A DNA stretch of 64,000 nucleotides from Variovorax sp. OV700 (lineage in GTDB: Bacteria > Pseudomonadota > Gammaproteobacteria > Burkholderiales > Burkholderiaceae_C), in contig NZ_FNDR01000008.1 in assembly GCF_900099805.1 (NCBI RefSeq), positions 124,001 through 188,000 of the forward strand, written 5' to 3'. Shown piece after piece: positions 34,108-43,070 of this stretch (positions within the stretch are counted from its first letter, which is position 1; every line of letters starts with the position of its first letter). A model generated the notes under the pieces. The model was given only the letters and a program-made list of their open reading frames with translations. It did no database searches and was not told the DNA's origin. The position numbers and the translations under genes were made by a program.

Positions 34108-36216
34108 TCAGAAATCCAGCTTCAGGCTGGCCACCACACTGCGCTTCGCGCCTGGAATCACATACAAATTGCCCCAAGAGGCGGTATAGAAATTCCTGTT
34201 GAAGAGGTTGTGCACGTCGACCGATACGCGCGCGGTCTTGTTGATCTGCCAGTAGCTCACCAGCTTGACCGTGGTGTAGGCCGGCAGGGCATAGGTGTCT
34301 GCGGTGTTGCCCGAGCGGTTGCCGACGTAGTTGATCCCGGCGCCCACCCCGTAGCGGCTGCCATCGGCCAACGCATCTTCGCGAATGGCGAACAGGCCGG
34401 CGCTCGTCCTCGGAATGTTCTGGATGCGCGTACCGGCTGCCAGCGTGGCGTCCTTCGAGACCCGGGCATCGACGTACGCCAAATTTCCGCTCACCCTCCA
34501 GTTCTTGTCGATCTGGCCGTAGACGTCCGCCTCGAAGCCGCTGCTCTTGACTTCGCCGGCCGCAACGGAGAAGCCAGGCGTGTCGCTGGCCGTCAGCACG
34601 TTCGTCTTCTTGATGTCGAACACGGCCAGGTTGGCGCCCAGGCGCTGGTCCGGCGTCTGCAGCTTCACGCCAGCTTCGAGCGCGGTGGAGTACTGCGGAT
34701 CGAATGCCCGGCCATTCTTGTCGGTGCCGCTGTTGCCGCGAAACGACTTGCCGGCGGAGACATACCAGGAGCTCCAGTCGTTCGGCAGATAGGTCAGGCC
34801 GGCGCGCGGCGAAACGGCATCGTGCTTCTGGGCGCTGTTGCGGTTTACGACGCGGTCTTCGATGCTTTGCCTGTATTGGTCGTAGCGGGCGCCCACCAGC
34901 AGCTTCCACTGCGGCGCAAGGCTGATCTGGTCTTGCACGAAAACGGCGCTCGCGCGCTGATGCTCGTCCGAACTGGAGGTGAGCGACGTGAGCGGCGGCT
35001 GGGGCTTTCCATACACCGGCTGGTAGATATCGATCGGGTAGTTCCCCGAGCGAAGGATCTCGGTGTTCATCCACAGCCTGGACGCTTCCACGCCGATCAG
35101 CAGTGTGTGGTCCAAGGTGCCGGTCGTGAACTTTCCTTCCAGTTCCGCCTGGAACGAGGTGTCGCGCGACGGCAACTGGCGCCAGGTGGCGCGGCGGTTC
35201 AGCGTCCGGTTGTCGGCGGCCAGCGATGTCGCTTCGGTGTAGTTGCCGGAAAAGGTGCTTTCCTTGTAGCTCGCACCCATGCGCACGCGCCAGTTCTCCG
35301 ACAACTGGCGGTCCAGGGTGAGTTGATGCGTATTGCTGGTCAGCGTCATGTTGCCGTCGCCGGGCTCGTTGAGCACGCGGTCGCGCGGCAGGGTGCCGAG
35401 CACCCCGCGCACGTTGATCAGTCCACGGTCCAGAGGCGTCTTCGAACGCAGGAATTCGGACTCGTAGTTGAGGACCGTCTTGTCGTCGATCACCCAGGTC
35501 AACGCCGGCGCCACCAGGGTGCGCCGGTTGCTCAGCAGGTCGCTGCGGCTGTCGCCTTCTTCCACCGCCAGGTTCAGGCGGTAGGCCACGCTCTGGCTCA
35601 GCGCGCCGGTGCTGTCCAGCGTGCTGCGGCGCAGGCCCTGGCTGCCGATGCTGAAGTCGGCCGTGTTGCGGCGCGTGAACTCCGGCTTTTTCGTGACGAT
35701 GTTGATGGTGCCGCCCGGCTCGCTGCTGCCGTAGATTGCCGAGGCCGGGCCCTTCAGGAACTCGAAGCGCTCGACAGTGGCGGTGTCGCGCGGCGGGTTG
35801 TAGCCGCGCGATCCGGGGAAACCGTTGACCAGAAATCCCATGTCGGTACTGCTGAACCCGCGAATACCGAAGTTGTCCCACGTGCCGCCGAAGTCATTGA
35901 GGCGCGTGATCCCGCTCACGAAGCCCACGGTGTCGGCCAGGCGCGTCGCACCCAGGTCTTCGATCAGCTGGCTGGAGACGATGCGTACCGATTGCGGAAC
36001 CTCTCGCAGCGGCGTGCTCGTGCGCGTGGCGCCGCTGCTGCTCGTGGGGTTGTAGCCGCCGGATTCTGGCTCGGCGACCACATGCACTTCGGGCAGCGAT
36101 GTGCTCGCAGGGTCGGACGGTCCGCCGCCGGTGTCTTGTGCCGTTGAAAGTGAGGAAATGGAAGCGAGAGGGAGCAAGGCGAAGGCGATGCGTGACGACC
36201 GAGTGCGAAATCCCAT
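34108..36216 (-). CDS. TonB-dependent siderophore receptor
   Basis: This is a 702-aa outer-membrane gated channel. The signal peptide ends near LSTAQ and is followed by a TonB-box-like LPEVHVVAE. The plug domain spans roughly residues 65-170 (TPLREVPQSVRIVSSQLIED; EFLKGPASAIYGSSEPGG), and the barrel ends in the expected phenylalanine (KRSVVASLKLDF). There is no room for an N-terminal STN signalling domain, so it is not a sigma/anti-sigma signalling receptor. A Fur-box-like site lies 35 bases before the ATG, consistent with iron repression. The substrate is unknown. Confidence 0.93.
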   Translation of the reverse strand: MGFRTRSSRIAFALLPLASISSLSTAQDTGGGPSDPASTSLPEVHVVAEPESGGYNPTSSSGATRTSTPLREVPQSVRIVSSQLIEDLGATRLADTVGFVSGITRLNDFGGTWDNFGIRGFSSTDMGFLVNGFPGSRGYNPPRDTATVERFEFLKGPASAIYGSSEPGGTINIVTKKPEFTRRNTADFSIGSQGLRRSTLDSTGALSQSVAYRLNLAVEEGDSRSDLLSNRRTLVAPALTWVIDDKTVLNYESEFLRSKTPLDRGLINVRGVLGTLPRDRVLNEPGDGNMTLTSNTHQLTLDRQLSENWRVRMGASYKESTFSGNYTEATSLAADNRTLNRRATWRQLPSRDTSFQAELEGKFTTGTLDHTLLIGVEASRLWMNTEILRSGNYPIDIYQPVYGKPQPPLTSLTSSSDEHQRASAVFVQDQISLAPQWKLLVGARYDQYRQSIEDRVVNRNSAQKHDAVSPRAGLTYLPNDWSSWYVSAGKSFRGNSGTDKNGRAFDPQYSTALEAGVKLQTPDQRLGANLAVFDIKKTNVLTASDTPGFSVAAGEVKSSGFEADVYGQIDKNWRVSGNLAYVDARVSKDATLAAGTRIQNIPRTSAGLFAIREDALADGSRYGVGAGINYVGNRSGNTADTYALPAYTTVKLVSYWQINKTARVSVDVHNLFNRNFYTASWGNLYVIPGAKRSVVASLKLDF

Positions 36217-36250
36217 TGAAAACTTTAAAGGTGCGTTCTGGTAGAGTTAT

Positions 36251-36265
36251 TGAGAATAAATCTCA
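36251..36265. promoter_or_regulatory. Fur-box-like site upstream of the first TonB receptor
   Basis: TGAGAAT-A-AATCTCA fits the 7-1-7 Fur pattern with 6 of 7 arm pairs matched. It lies in an AT-rich stretch directly upstream of the receptor gene. Confidence 0.6.
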
Positions 36266-36322
36266 TTCCCTATTGTAGATGCCGCCATGGCCGCAAAGGG
36301 CCGCCCTTGGCGGCGCGGCACG

Positions 36323-37930
36323 CTACAACTGGTCTGTCGGCACGAACCAGGAGAACAGCAGCAGTTGCAGCCGCGTGAGCAGGCTGGAGTCGGGTTCACT
36401 GTCCAGCACCTCGTTGTTCACGTCGCCGGTCCCGATCCATTGCACGTTCTCGCCGTCAGGCATGAGCACCACGCGGTAGACGCCCTCGATGTCGTCCAGC
36501 TGGTAGGCATACAGCAGCGCCTGGGCCAGCTCGAAGCTGCGCACGCGAACACCGAATTCGGTGTTCAGCCGGGCCGAGCGGGGATCCAGATTCATGGAGC
36601 CGAGCAGCACCCATTCGCGGTCGACCAGCGCCAGCTTGGCATGCAGCCGGCCGCGGGCTTTCTTGAGCAGGGTGCGGAGTTGGCGGTTGCGCTTGAGTTG
36701 CTCGGTGCTGACCTCGTACAGGTTCACCCCCAGCTTGAGCATGTCGACGCGGTACCGGTTGTAGTTGATGTTGACCAGCGGCTCGTCGCTGTCGGCCAGC
36801 GAGTTGGTGACCACGCTGATGCGCACGCCCCGCGCGCGGCCCTCCCGGATGCGCGCCATGCCTTCCTCGCCCGGAATGAAGTAGGGCGAGATCACCACCA
36901 CGTCGGAGCGCGCGTTGGCGGTCATTTCGTGAAAGCGCGCCGCGAGCGATTCGCCAGGGGCGGCGAGGGTGCCTAAGGCCTTGTGGGGACTGTCCGCCGC
37001 GGCATGAGCGTCGGCGCGCATCCACTTGACCCGGCCCAGGTCGGCCAGCTGCGCGCCGAGCGGCGGGTCGCCCATCACGTCGGTGCCAGAGACGGGTGCG
37101 GGCGGCGGCGCGTAGGCCGGCGAGGTGGCGGCTTCGAATTCGGACTTCAGCGCCTCCGGAGTTCCGCTGGCGCCGGCAATCCGTTGCAGCGGGTAGACGA
37201 CGTCGCTGTTCCAGTAGGTGTCGAAGATGCGCGCCGCCTCCGGCACCACGGGCCCGGCCATGATCAATTCGAAATCGATGAAGTTGGCGCCCTCGCTGCG
37301 CAGGAAGTACTCGTCGGCCAGATTGCGGCCGCCGGCAATCGCCATGGCGCCATCAGCCACGAAGAGCTTGTTGTGCATGCGATGGTTGAGGCGGCGGAAA
37401 TCGCCGAAGAACTCGAGCCACCGCGTCGCCGAGTGGTCGCGGGCGTTCACGAAAGGGTTGAACAGCCGGACCTCGGCATTGGGCTCCGCGGCCAGGCCGA
37501 GCAGCAGGCGGTCCATGCCGGCGGTATAGAAGTCGTCGAGCAGCAGGCGCACCCGGACCCCGCGCCTTGCGGCATTGCGCAGTTCCCGCAGCAGCAACCG
37601 CCCGGTCTTGTCGTTGCCGAGCTGATACGTCTGGACGTCGAGCGAGGCCTCTGCCCGCCGCATCAGCTCGAAGCGCGCATCGAGCGCAAACGACGCTTCG
37701 ATCAGCGGCCGGATGCTAGAGAGCCCGTCGCGGGACGCGCCGGCGTCGAGGGCGCCCGCTGCGCGACCCAGCGTCGTGACGGGAGAGGCTGCAATCGAAA
37801 GCGTTGGCGGCTCGGCCGCGCGCGGAGGCAGGCCGGCACATCCTGCAAGTACCAGGGCAATTCCGGCAATCGCCAGTCGCAGCGCCAGGCCACGCGATGC
37901 GGGAAACGAAGAAGCAATGAACTTGAGCAT
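36323..37930 (-). CDS. Phospholipase D/cardiolipin synthase-like lipoprotein
   Basis: This is a 535-aa protein with two HKD catalytic motifs: His186-x-Lys188-x4-Asp193 (HNKLFVADGAMAIAGGRN) and His430-x-Lys432-x4-Asp437 (HAKLALVDREWVLLGSMN). The N-terminus is a lipoprotein signal with lipobox LAGC and Cys31, so the enzyme is probably tethered to the outer or inner membrane facing the periplasm. ClsC-like proteins of this shape make cardiolipin from phosphatidylglycerol and phosphatidylethanolamine. Cardiolipin synthase or phospholipase activity is inferred from the motifs only. It sits between two iron-receptor genes without an obvious functional link. Confidence 0.88.
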   Translation of the reverse strand: MLKFIASSFPASRGLALRLAIAGIALVLAGCAGLPPRAAEPPTLSIAASPVTTLGRAAGALDAGASRDGLSSIRPLIEASFALDARFELMRRAEASLDVQTYQLGNDKTGRLLLRELRNAARRGVRVRLLLDDFYTAGMDRLLLGLAAEPNAEVRLFNPFVNARDHSATRWLEFFGDFRRLNHRMHNKLFVADGAMAIAGGRNLADEYFLRSEGANFIDFELIMAGPVVPEAARIFDTYWNSDVVYPLQRIAGASGTPEALKSEFEAATSPAYAPPPAPVSGTDVMGDPPLGAQLADLGRVKWMRADAHAAADSPHKALGTLAAPGESLAARFHEMTANARSDVVVISPYFIPGEEGMARIREGRARGVRISVVTNSLADSDEPLVNINYNRYRVDMLKLGVNLYEVSTEQLKRNRQLRTLLKKARGRLHAKLALVDREWVLLGSMNLDPRSARLNTEFGVRVRSFELAQALLYAYQLDDIEGVYRVVLMPDGENVQWIGTGDVNNEVLDSEPDSSLLTRLQLLLFSWFVPTDQL

Positions 37931-38065
37931 GGGGCCTACCGACGCACAAGACGTGCGGCCGGATCGTAGCCGCTTTGCGCCGCAGCCACGGCGGGCTGCT
38001 CAGGCTTGAACGGCCCTTCCATATTCGGGGAAATCGAAACAAATGAGACTTTGTATTTATTAGAA

Positions 38066-38080
38066 TGCGAATCGTTCTTA
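38066..38080. promoter_or_regulatory. Fur-box-like site upstream of the second TonB receptor
   Basis: TGCGAAT-C-GTTCTTA resembles the 7-1-7 Fur consensus and is embedded in AT-rich sequence 24 bases before the receptor ATG. It also supports starting the receptor at 38105 and not further upstream. Confidence 0.6.
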
Positions 38081-38104
38081 ATAATGTTTCGGAGTGAAGA
38101 AGGA

Positions 38105-40207
38105 ATGAAGGGTTTCATGGCGCGGCGCAGGGCCGCATCGGTGCTGGCAGGCTGCATGGCAATCTACCTGCATCACCAGGTTCTGGCCCAGACCACGGCG
38201 CCCGGCGCTTTGCCCGAAGTGAAGGTCGATGCAAACGCCGAAGCCGAAACCGCGACATCGCCCGTGATCGGCTACCGCGCCCGCAATGCCGCGACCGCCA
38301 CCAAGACCGACACGCCGCTGGCCGAAACCCCCCAATCCGTCACCGTCGTCACCCGCGACCAGATGGTCGATCAGGGCGCCTACAACCTGCAGGACGCGCT
38401 CAACTACGCCGCCGGTGTGCGCTCCGATGCCTATGGCCTCGATTCGCGGACCGATTCCGTGCGCGTGCGCGGCGCCACGCCCGACGTCTACCTCGACGGA
38501 CTGCGCCAGGCCTACGGCTACTACACCAGCACCACGCGTACCGAGCCCTACACGCTGGAGCGGCTCGAAGTGCTGCGCGGCCCCTCGGGCATGCTGTTCG
38601 GCGCGGGCACGGCCGCGGGCGTGGTCAACATGGTCAGCAAGCGGCCGCTGCAAGAGGCGCAGCGCGAAGTGGGCGTGCAGTTCGGCAGCTTTGGCCGCAA
38701 GCAGATCCAGGCCGACCTGACCGGGCCGCTGAACGCCGACGGCACCCTGTCGTATCGGCTGATCGCGTTGCAGCGCAAGTCGGACACGCAGGTCGACCAC
38801 GTGCCCGACGACCGCAGCGTCATCGCACCTTCGCTGACGTGGCGGCCGAATGCAGCCACCTCGCTCACCTTGCAGGGCTTGTGGCAGAAGGACAAGAGCG
38901 GCAGCAGCTCGCAGTTCCTGCCGTGGGAGGGCACCTTGCTGCCGAACCCGAACGGGCGCGTGCCCACCAGTCGCTTCATCGGTGAGCCGGGCTTCGATTA
39001 CTACGACAGCGAGCGCAAGACCTTCGGCTGGCAGTTCGAGCACAAGTTCAACGACAGCTGGACCCTGCGGCAGAACTTCCGTTATGCGCAGAACGAAAAC
39101 GACAACCGCTACCACTATGGCGCGGCGTTCAGCGGCGCCGAAAGCTGGGATGCCACCGATCCGATCTTCAAGCGCGTGCTCGGCCGCTACTACGACAGCT
39201 ACCTGACGCGCAACCGCACGCAGACGCTCGACAACCACGTCGAAGGGCATTTCCAGACCGGTGCGCTCAAGCACACGCTGCTCGCGGGGGCAGACTTTGC
39301 GCGCCAGCGCGAGAACGTCTGGGGCGGAACGACGTTCGACACCATCGACGTGTACGCGCCTGTGTATGGCCACGTCGATGTGCCCGAGCGCACCGCATTG
39401 CCGCGCACCCGGCAGCGCCAGAACGGCTTCTACCTACAGGACCAGATCAAGCTGGACAACTGGATCTTCGTAGCCGGCCTGCGCCACGACAAGGCCGTGT
39501 CGAGCGCGGCGGGCAGCGAGGCCGAGGAAAGCAGCGCAACGACCAAACGCTTCGGCCTGATGTACGCATCGCCCTCGGGCTGGTCGCCGTACCTGAGCTA
39601 CAGCGAATCGTTCACGCCGCAGTCGCCGATCAACGGACGGATATTCACGCCCCTGCGCGGCGAGCAGTGGGAAGCCGGCATCAAGTACGAGCCGAAGGAC
39701 CGCGCACTGGCGTTCAGCGCCGCGGTGTACGACCTGCGCGAGAAGAACCAGATCACCTCGCCGTCGCCGAACGTGTACGCACAGGCTGGCAAGACCAGGA
39801 CGCAGGGCGTCGAGCTCGAAGCCAAGGGCTCGATCGGTCCGAACCTCGATCTGGTGGCGCACTACAACTACATCGACGCGGACGAAAAGATCGAAGGCCT
39901 GCCCAAGCACCAGGCGAGCGTCTGGGCCAAATACCGCTTCTCGATCGGCAGCGTCAGCGGCTTCTCGGCCGGCGCGGGCGTGCGCCTCATGAGTTCGTTC
40001 CAAGACCTGCAATTCGGCGTCGGCCCGCGCGTGCCGGGCGTCGCACTGGCGGACCTCGTGTTTGCCTACGAGACCGATCGCTGGCGCTATGCGCTCAACA
40101 TCAACAACGTGACGGACAAGGTGTACGTGAGCACCTGTCTCTCGCGTGGCGACTGCTGGTACGGCGCGCGCCGCAACGTCGTGGCCAGCGCGACCTATCG
40201 CTTCTGA
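38105..40207 (+). CDS. TonB-dependent siderophore receptor
   Basis: This 700-aa outer-membrane receptor begins at ATG 38105 (MKGFMARRRAASVLAGCMAI), preceded by GAAGAAGGA; a longer frame to 38006 would run over the Fur-like site. Signal cleavage is near VLAQ, then a TonB-box-like LPEVKVDAN. The plug shows TPLAETPQSVTVVTRDQMVD and LEVLRGPSGMLFGAGTAAG, and the barrel ends YGARRNVVASATYRF. Proteins of this form (FhuE/FoxA/FpvB-like) take up ferric hydroxamates or related siderophores. A PepSY membrane protein follows 30 bases later, which suggests siderophore iron reduction after import. Confidence 0.94.
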   Translation: MKGFMARRRAASVLAGCMAIYLHHQVLAQTTAPGALPEVKVDANAEAETATSPVIGYRARNAATATKTDTPLAETPQSVTVVTRDQMVDQGAYNLQDALNYAAGVRSDAYGLDSRTDSVRVRGATPDVYLDGLRQAYGYYTSTTRTEPYTLERLEVLRGPSGMLFGAGTAAGVVNMVSKRPLQEAQREVGVQFGSFGRKQIQADLTGPLNADGTLSYRLIALQRKSDTQVDHVPDDRSVIAPSLTWRPNAATSLTLQGLWQKDKSGSSSQFLPWEGTLLPNPNGRVPTSRFIGEPGFDYYDSERKTFGWQFEHKFNDSWTLRQNFRYAQNENDNRYHYGAAFSGAESWDATDPIFKRVLGRYYDSYLTRNRTQTLDNHVEGHFQTGALKHTLLAGADFARQRENVWGGTTFDTIDVYAPVYGHVDVPERTALPRTRQRQNGFYLQDQIKLDNWIFVAGLRHDKAVSSAAGSEAEESSATTKRFGLMYASPSGWSPYLSYSESFTPQSPINGRIFTPLRGEQWEAGIKYEPKDRALAFSAAVYDLREKNQITSPSPNVYAQAGKTRTQGVELEAKGSIGPNLDLVAHYNYIDADEKIEGLPKHQASVWAKYRFSIGSVSGFSAGAGVRLMSSFQDLQFGVGPRVPGVALADLVFAYETDRWRYALNINNVTDKVYVSTCLSRGDCWYGARRNVVASATYRF

Positions 40208-40237
40208 TCATTCACTTTCGACGAGAGCACAGACGAC

Positions 40238-41419
40238 ATGAACAGCCGAAAGATCAAGACCTGGGCCTGGGTGCACAAGTGGAGCAGCCTCGTGTGCACC
40301 GTGTTCATGCTGCTGCTGTGCATCACCGGTTTGCCGCTGATCTTTCATCACGAGATCGGGCATCTGCTGGGCACCGAGGTCGAGGCGCCCAAGATGCCCG
40401 CGAGCACGCCGCGCGTGAGCCTGGACCGCGTGCTCGAAACGGCGCGCTCCAAGCATCCCGACCGCGTGGTGCAGTTCGTCTCCCAGCCCGAGGACGACGA
40501 TGGCCTCTGGCTCGTCACGCTCACGCCCACGCCCGAGCCCACCGAAGATTTCAAGACGGTGGCCATCGACGCGCGCACGGGTGTCGTCCTTGCGCAGCCG
40601 AAGTTCGACGAGGGCTTCATGTATGTGATGTTCAAGCTGCACATCGACCTGTTCGCGGGGCTCGCAGGCAAGCTCTTCCTGGGCTTCATGGGCTTGCTGC
40701 TGCTCGTGGCCATCGTCTCCGGCGTGGTGCTCTATGCGCCGTTCATGCGCAAGCTCGACTTCGGCACCGTCCGGCGCGAGAAGCGGCCGCGCCTCAAGTG
40801 GCTCGACCTGCACAACCTGCTGGGCATCGTCACACTGGTGTGGCTGTTCGTGGTCGGCTCCACCGGCATGATCAACACCTGGGCCGACCTGATCATCAAG
40901 TATTGGCAGTACGACCAGCTCAGCACGCTGCTGGCCCCCTACAAGAACGAACCGACCGTGCCCGTGGCGCAGCGCGCATCGGTGCAGCGTTCGATGGACG
41001 TCGCCCTCCAGCAGGCGCCCGACATGAAGCTGTCCTTCATCGCGTTCCCGGGCACTTCGTTCTCGAGCCCGCACCACGTCACCTTCTTCATGCGCGGCAA
41101 CGAGCCCTTCACTTCGAAGCTGCTGCAACCGGTGCTGGTCGATGCCAAGACCGCGCAAGTGACCGCCTCGCCGAAGATGCCCTGGTACCTCACGGGGCTG
41201 CTCGTGTCGCAGCCGCTGCACTTCGGCGACTACGGCGGCATGCCGATGCAGATCATCTGGGCGCTGCTCGACATCGCGACCATCATCGTGCTGGGGAGCG
41301 GGCTCTACCTGTGGCTCAAACGCGGCAACACCGTGCCGGCGCCGGCGGCCGCCGGGCGCGCGCCGCAGCATGAGGGCCAGCAGCCGGACCCGGCCCCAGC
41401 CATGAAGGTGCAGGCATGA
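40238..41419 (+). CDS. PepSY-associated transmembrane protein, possible siderophore-iron reductase
   Basis: This is a 393-aa inner-membrane protein with about four hydrophobic segments. The first is WVHKWSSLVCTVFMLLLCIT, and further ones follow around LFLGFMGLLLLVAIVSGVVL, LLGIVTLVWLFVVGSTGMI and IIWALLDIATIIVLGSGLYL. PepSY regions lie between them. His residues in or near helices (HKW, FHHEIGHL, LDLHNLLG) could bind haem, as proposed for FoxB/PiuB-like reductases. It is co-transcribed with the upstream receptor and overlaps the following small gene by 4 bases. The reductase role is inferred from context. Confidence 0.88.
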   Translation: MNSRKIKTWAWVHKWSSLVCTVFMLLLCITGLPLIFHHEIGHLLGTEVEAPKMPASTPRVSLDRVLETARSKHPDRVVQFVSQPEDDDGLWLVTLTPTPEPTEDFKTVAIDARTGVVLAQPKFDEGFMYVMFKLHIDLFAGLAGKLFLGFMGLLLLVAIVSGVVLYAPFMRKLDFGTVRREKRPRLKWLDLHNLLGIVTLVWLFVVGSTGMINTWADLIIKYWQYDQLSTLLAPYKNEPTVPVAQRASVQRSMDVALQQAPDMKLSFIAFPGTSFSSPHHVTFFMRGNEPFTSKLLQPVLVDAKTAQVTASPKMPWYLTGLLVSQPLHFGDYGGMPMQIIWALLDIATIIVLGSGLYLWLKRGNTVPAPAAAGRAPQHEGQQPDPAPAMKVQA

Positions 41420-41595
41420 AGCACCGGCACGCGTTCCGGCGCATGTGGGGCTGGCCGATCGCGCTGGGCGTGCTGACCGCCGTCGGCCTGGTTTCTGCAT
41501 TGTTCAGCAACGGCGGGATGGGCGACGTGCTGGCCTGGTTCGCATTGGGCCTGCCCGTGGCCGTGTGCGCCTGGTACGGCTGGCGCAGGACCTGA
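41416..41595 (+). CDS. Small inner-membrane protein of the siderophore receptor operon
   Basis: This is a 59-aa protein: start MKHRHAFRRMWGWPIALGVL, end AVCAWYGWRRT. It has a basic N-terminus and two predicted membrane helices separated by FSNGGMGD. Its ATG overlaps the stop of the PepSY gene (ATGA), and a strong terminator follows 15 bases after its stop. Both signs favour a real, translationally coupled gene. Similar short proteins often follow PepSY genes in related bacteria; no function is known, and a subunit of the reductase complex is a guess. Confidence 0.75.
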   Translation: MKHRHAFRRMWGWPIALGVLTAVGLVSALFSNGGMGDVLAWFALGLPVAVCAWYGWRRT

Positions 41596-41610
41596 GGGAC
41601 GCCCAGAAGT

Positions 41611-41643
41611 GCAAATGCCGGCGCGAGGCCGGCATTTGCTTTT
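41611..41643 (+). terminator. Intrinsic terminator of the receptor-PepSY operon
   Basis: A perfect 12-base stem (GCAAATGCCGGC, loop GCGAG, GCCGGCATTTGC) is followed by TTTT. It works on the plus strand; on the minus strand the flank lacks a U-tract, so metK is not terminated well here. Confidence 0.87.
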
Positions 41644-41668
41644 CAGAAAGGGCAAGAAGCCCCGGGCT

Positions 41669-42850
41669 TTACAGACCCGCCGCGGCGCGCAGCGCGGCTG
41701 CTTGCGTGGTCGCTTCCCAGGTGAACTCGGGCTCTTCGCGGCCGAAGTGGCCGTAGGCCGCGGTCTTCTGGTAGATGGGGCGCAGCAGGTCGAGCATCTG
41801 GATGATGCCCTTGGGACGCAGGTCGAAGAACTCGCGCACGAGTTCGGCGATCTTGCTGTCAGAGATCACGCCGGTGCCTTCGGTGTAGACCGTGATGTTC
41901 ATCGGCTGGGCCACGCCGATGGCGTAGGCGACCTGGATCTGGCATTGGCGCGCCAGGCCGGCGGCCACGATGTTCTTGGCCACATAGCGCGCGGCGTAGG
42001 CGGCCGAGCGGTCGACCTTCGACGGGTCCTTGCCCGAGAACGCGCCGCCGCCGTGCGGGCAGGCGCCGCCGTAGGTGTCGACGATGATCTTGCGGCCCGT
42101 GAGGCCGCAGTCGCCCTGCGGACCGCCGATGACGAAGCGGCCGGTCGGGTTGATCAGGTAGCGCGTGTCCTTGAGCCATTCCTTCGGCAGCACGGGCTTG
42201 ATGATCTCCTCGATGATGGCTTCGTTGAACGAGGCCTTCATCTTGGTCGGCGTCTCGCTCTGGTCGGGGCTGTGCTGGGTGGAGAGCACCACGGTGTCGA
42301 TGCTGTGCGGCTTGCCGTCGACGTAGCGCATCGTCACCTGGCTCTTGGCGTCCGGCCGCAGGAAGGGCAGGCGGCCGTCCTTGCGCAGCTGGGCCTGGCG
42401 CTCGACGAGTCGGTGCGCGTAGTAGATGGGCGCGGGCATCAGCTCGGGCGTTTCGTCGCAGGCGTAGCCGAACATCAGGCCCTGGTCGCCGGCGCCGGTG
42501 TTCAGATGGTCGTCGCTCGCGTGGTCCACGCCCTGGGCGATGTCGTTGGACTGCTTGTCGTAGCAGACCATCACGGCGCAGCCCTTGTAGTCGATGCCGT
42601 ACTCGGTGTTGTCGTAGCCGATGCGCTTGATGGTGTCGCGCGCCACCTGGATGTAGTCGACGTGCGCATTGGTGGTGATCTCGCCGGCGAGCACCACGAG
42701 GCCGGTGTTGGTCAGCGTCTCGGCGGCCACGCGGCTGCGCGGGTCCTGCTCGAAGATCGCGTCCAGGATGGCGTCCGAGATCTGGTCGGCGACCTTGTCG
42801 GGGTGGCCTTCGGAAACGGATTCGGAAGTGAAGAGGAAGTCGTTCGCCAT
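41669..42850 (-). CDS. metK: S-adenosylmethionine synthase
   Basis: This 393-aa cytosolic enzyme makes S-adenosylmethionine from methionine and ATP. Family motifs are all present: FTSESVSEGHPDKVADQISD at the start, GAGDQGLMFGYA (substrate loop), and GGGAFSGKDPSKVDRSAAY (P-loop-like phosphate site). I chose ATG 42850 (MANDFLF) because the longer frame has no family similarity and AAGGAGC lies just upstream. It is divergent from the acyltransferase pair, with a 220-base gap. I see no SAM-type riboswitch there. Confidence 0.97.
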   Translation of the reverse strand: MANDFLFTSESVSEGHPDKVADQISDAILDAIFEQDPRSRVAAETLTNTGLVVLAGEITTNAHVDYIQVARDTIKRIGYDNTEYGIDYKGCAVMVCYDKQSNDIAQGVDHASDDHLNTGAGDQGLMFGYACDETPELMPAPIYYAHRLVERQAQLRKDGRLPFLRPDAKSQVTMRYVDGKPHSIDTVVLSTQHSPDQSETPTKMKASFNEAIIEEIIKPVLPKEWLKDTRYLINPTGRFVIGGPQGDCGLTGRKIIVDTYGGACPHGGGAFSGKDPSKVDRSAAYAARYVAKNIVAAGLARQCQIQVAYAIGVAQPMNITVYTEGTGVISDSKIAELVREFFDLRPKGIIQMLDLLRPIYQKTAAYGHFGREEPEFTWEATTQAAALRAAAGL

Positions 42851-43070
42851 TTTGTTCAAAGCTCCTTGAAGTGACTTGGCGCGTTGCCAACTCTGCGGAG
42901 CCCTGGCGAACGCTTTAGCAGATGCCGATGAATCGGCGGGGCACAATCGCATTTGCGCTTGTGTTTGTCGCCCTGCAAGTTGTTCCGTAACTCGGCGACA
43001 ATTTGCATTCTATTCGAGCCGCGCCAATCCCGTGCGCGCGCGTCCTGGTATTCACACTCCCTGTCAGCCC

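Noticed and set aside
34210..36147. 645-codon open frame opposite the first TonB receptor
   Set aside because: The receptor on the minus strand has signal peptide, plug and barrel end; the plus-strand frame shows only compositional bias.
42851..43070. Possible SAM-responsive riboswitch upstream of metK
   Set aside because: I could not find the conserved core or paired stems of any SAM or SAH riboswitch class in this gap.
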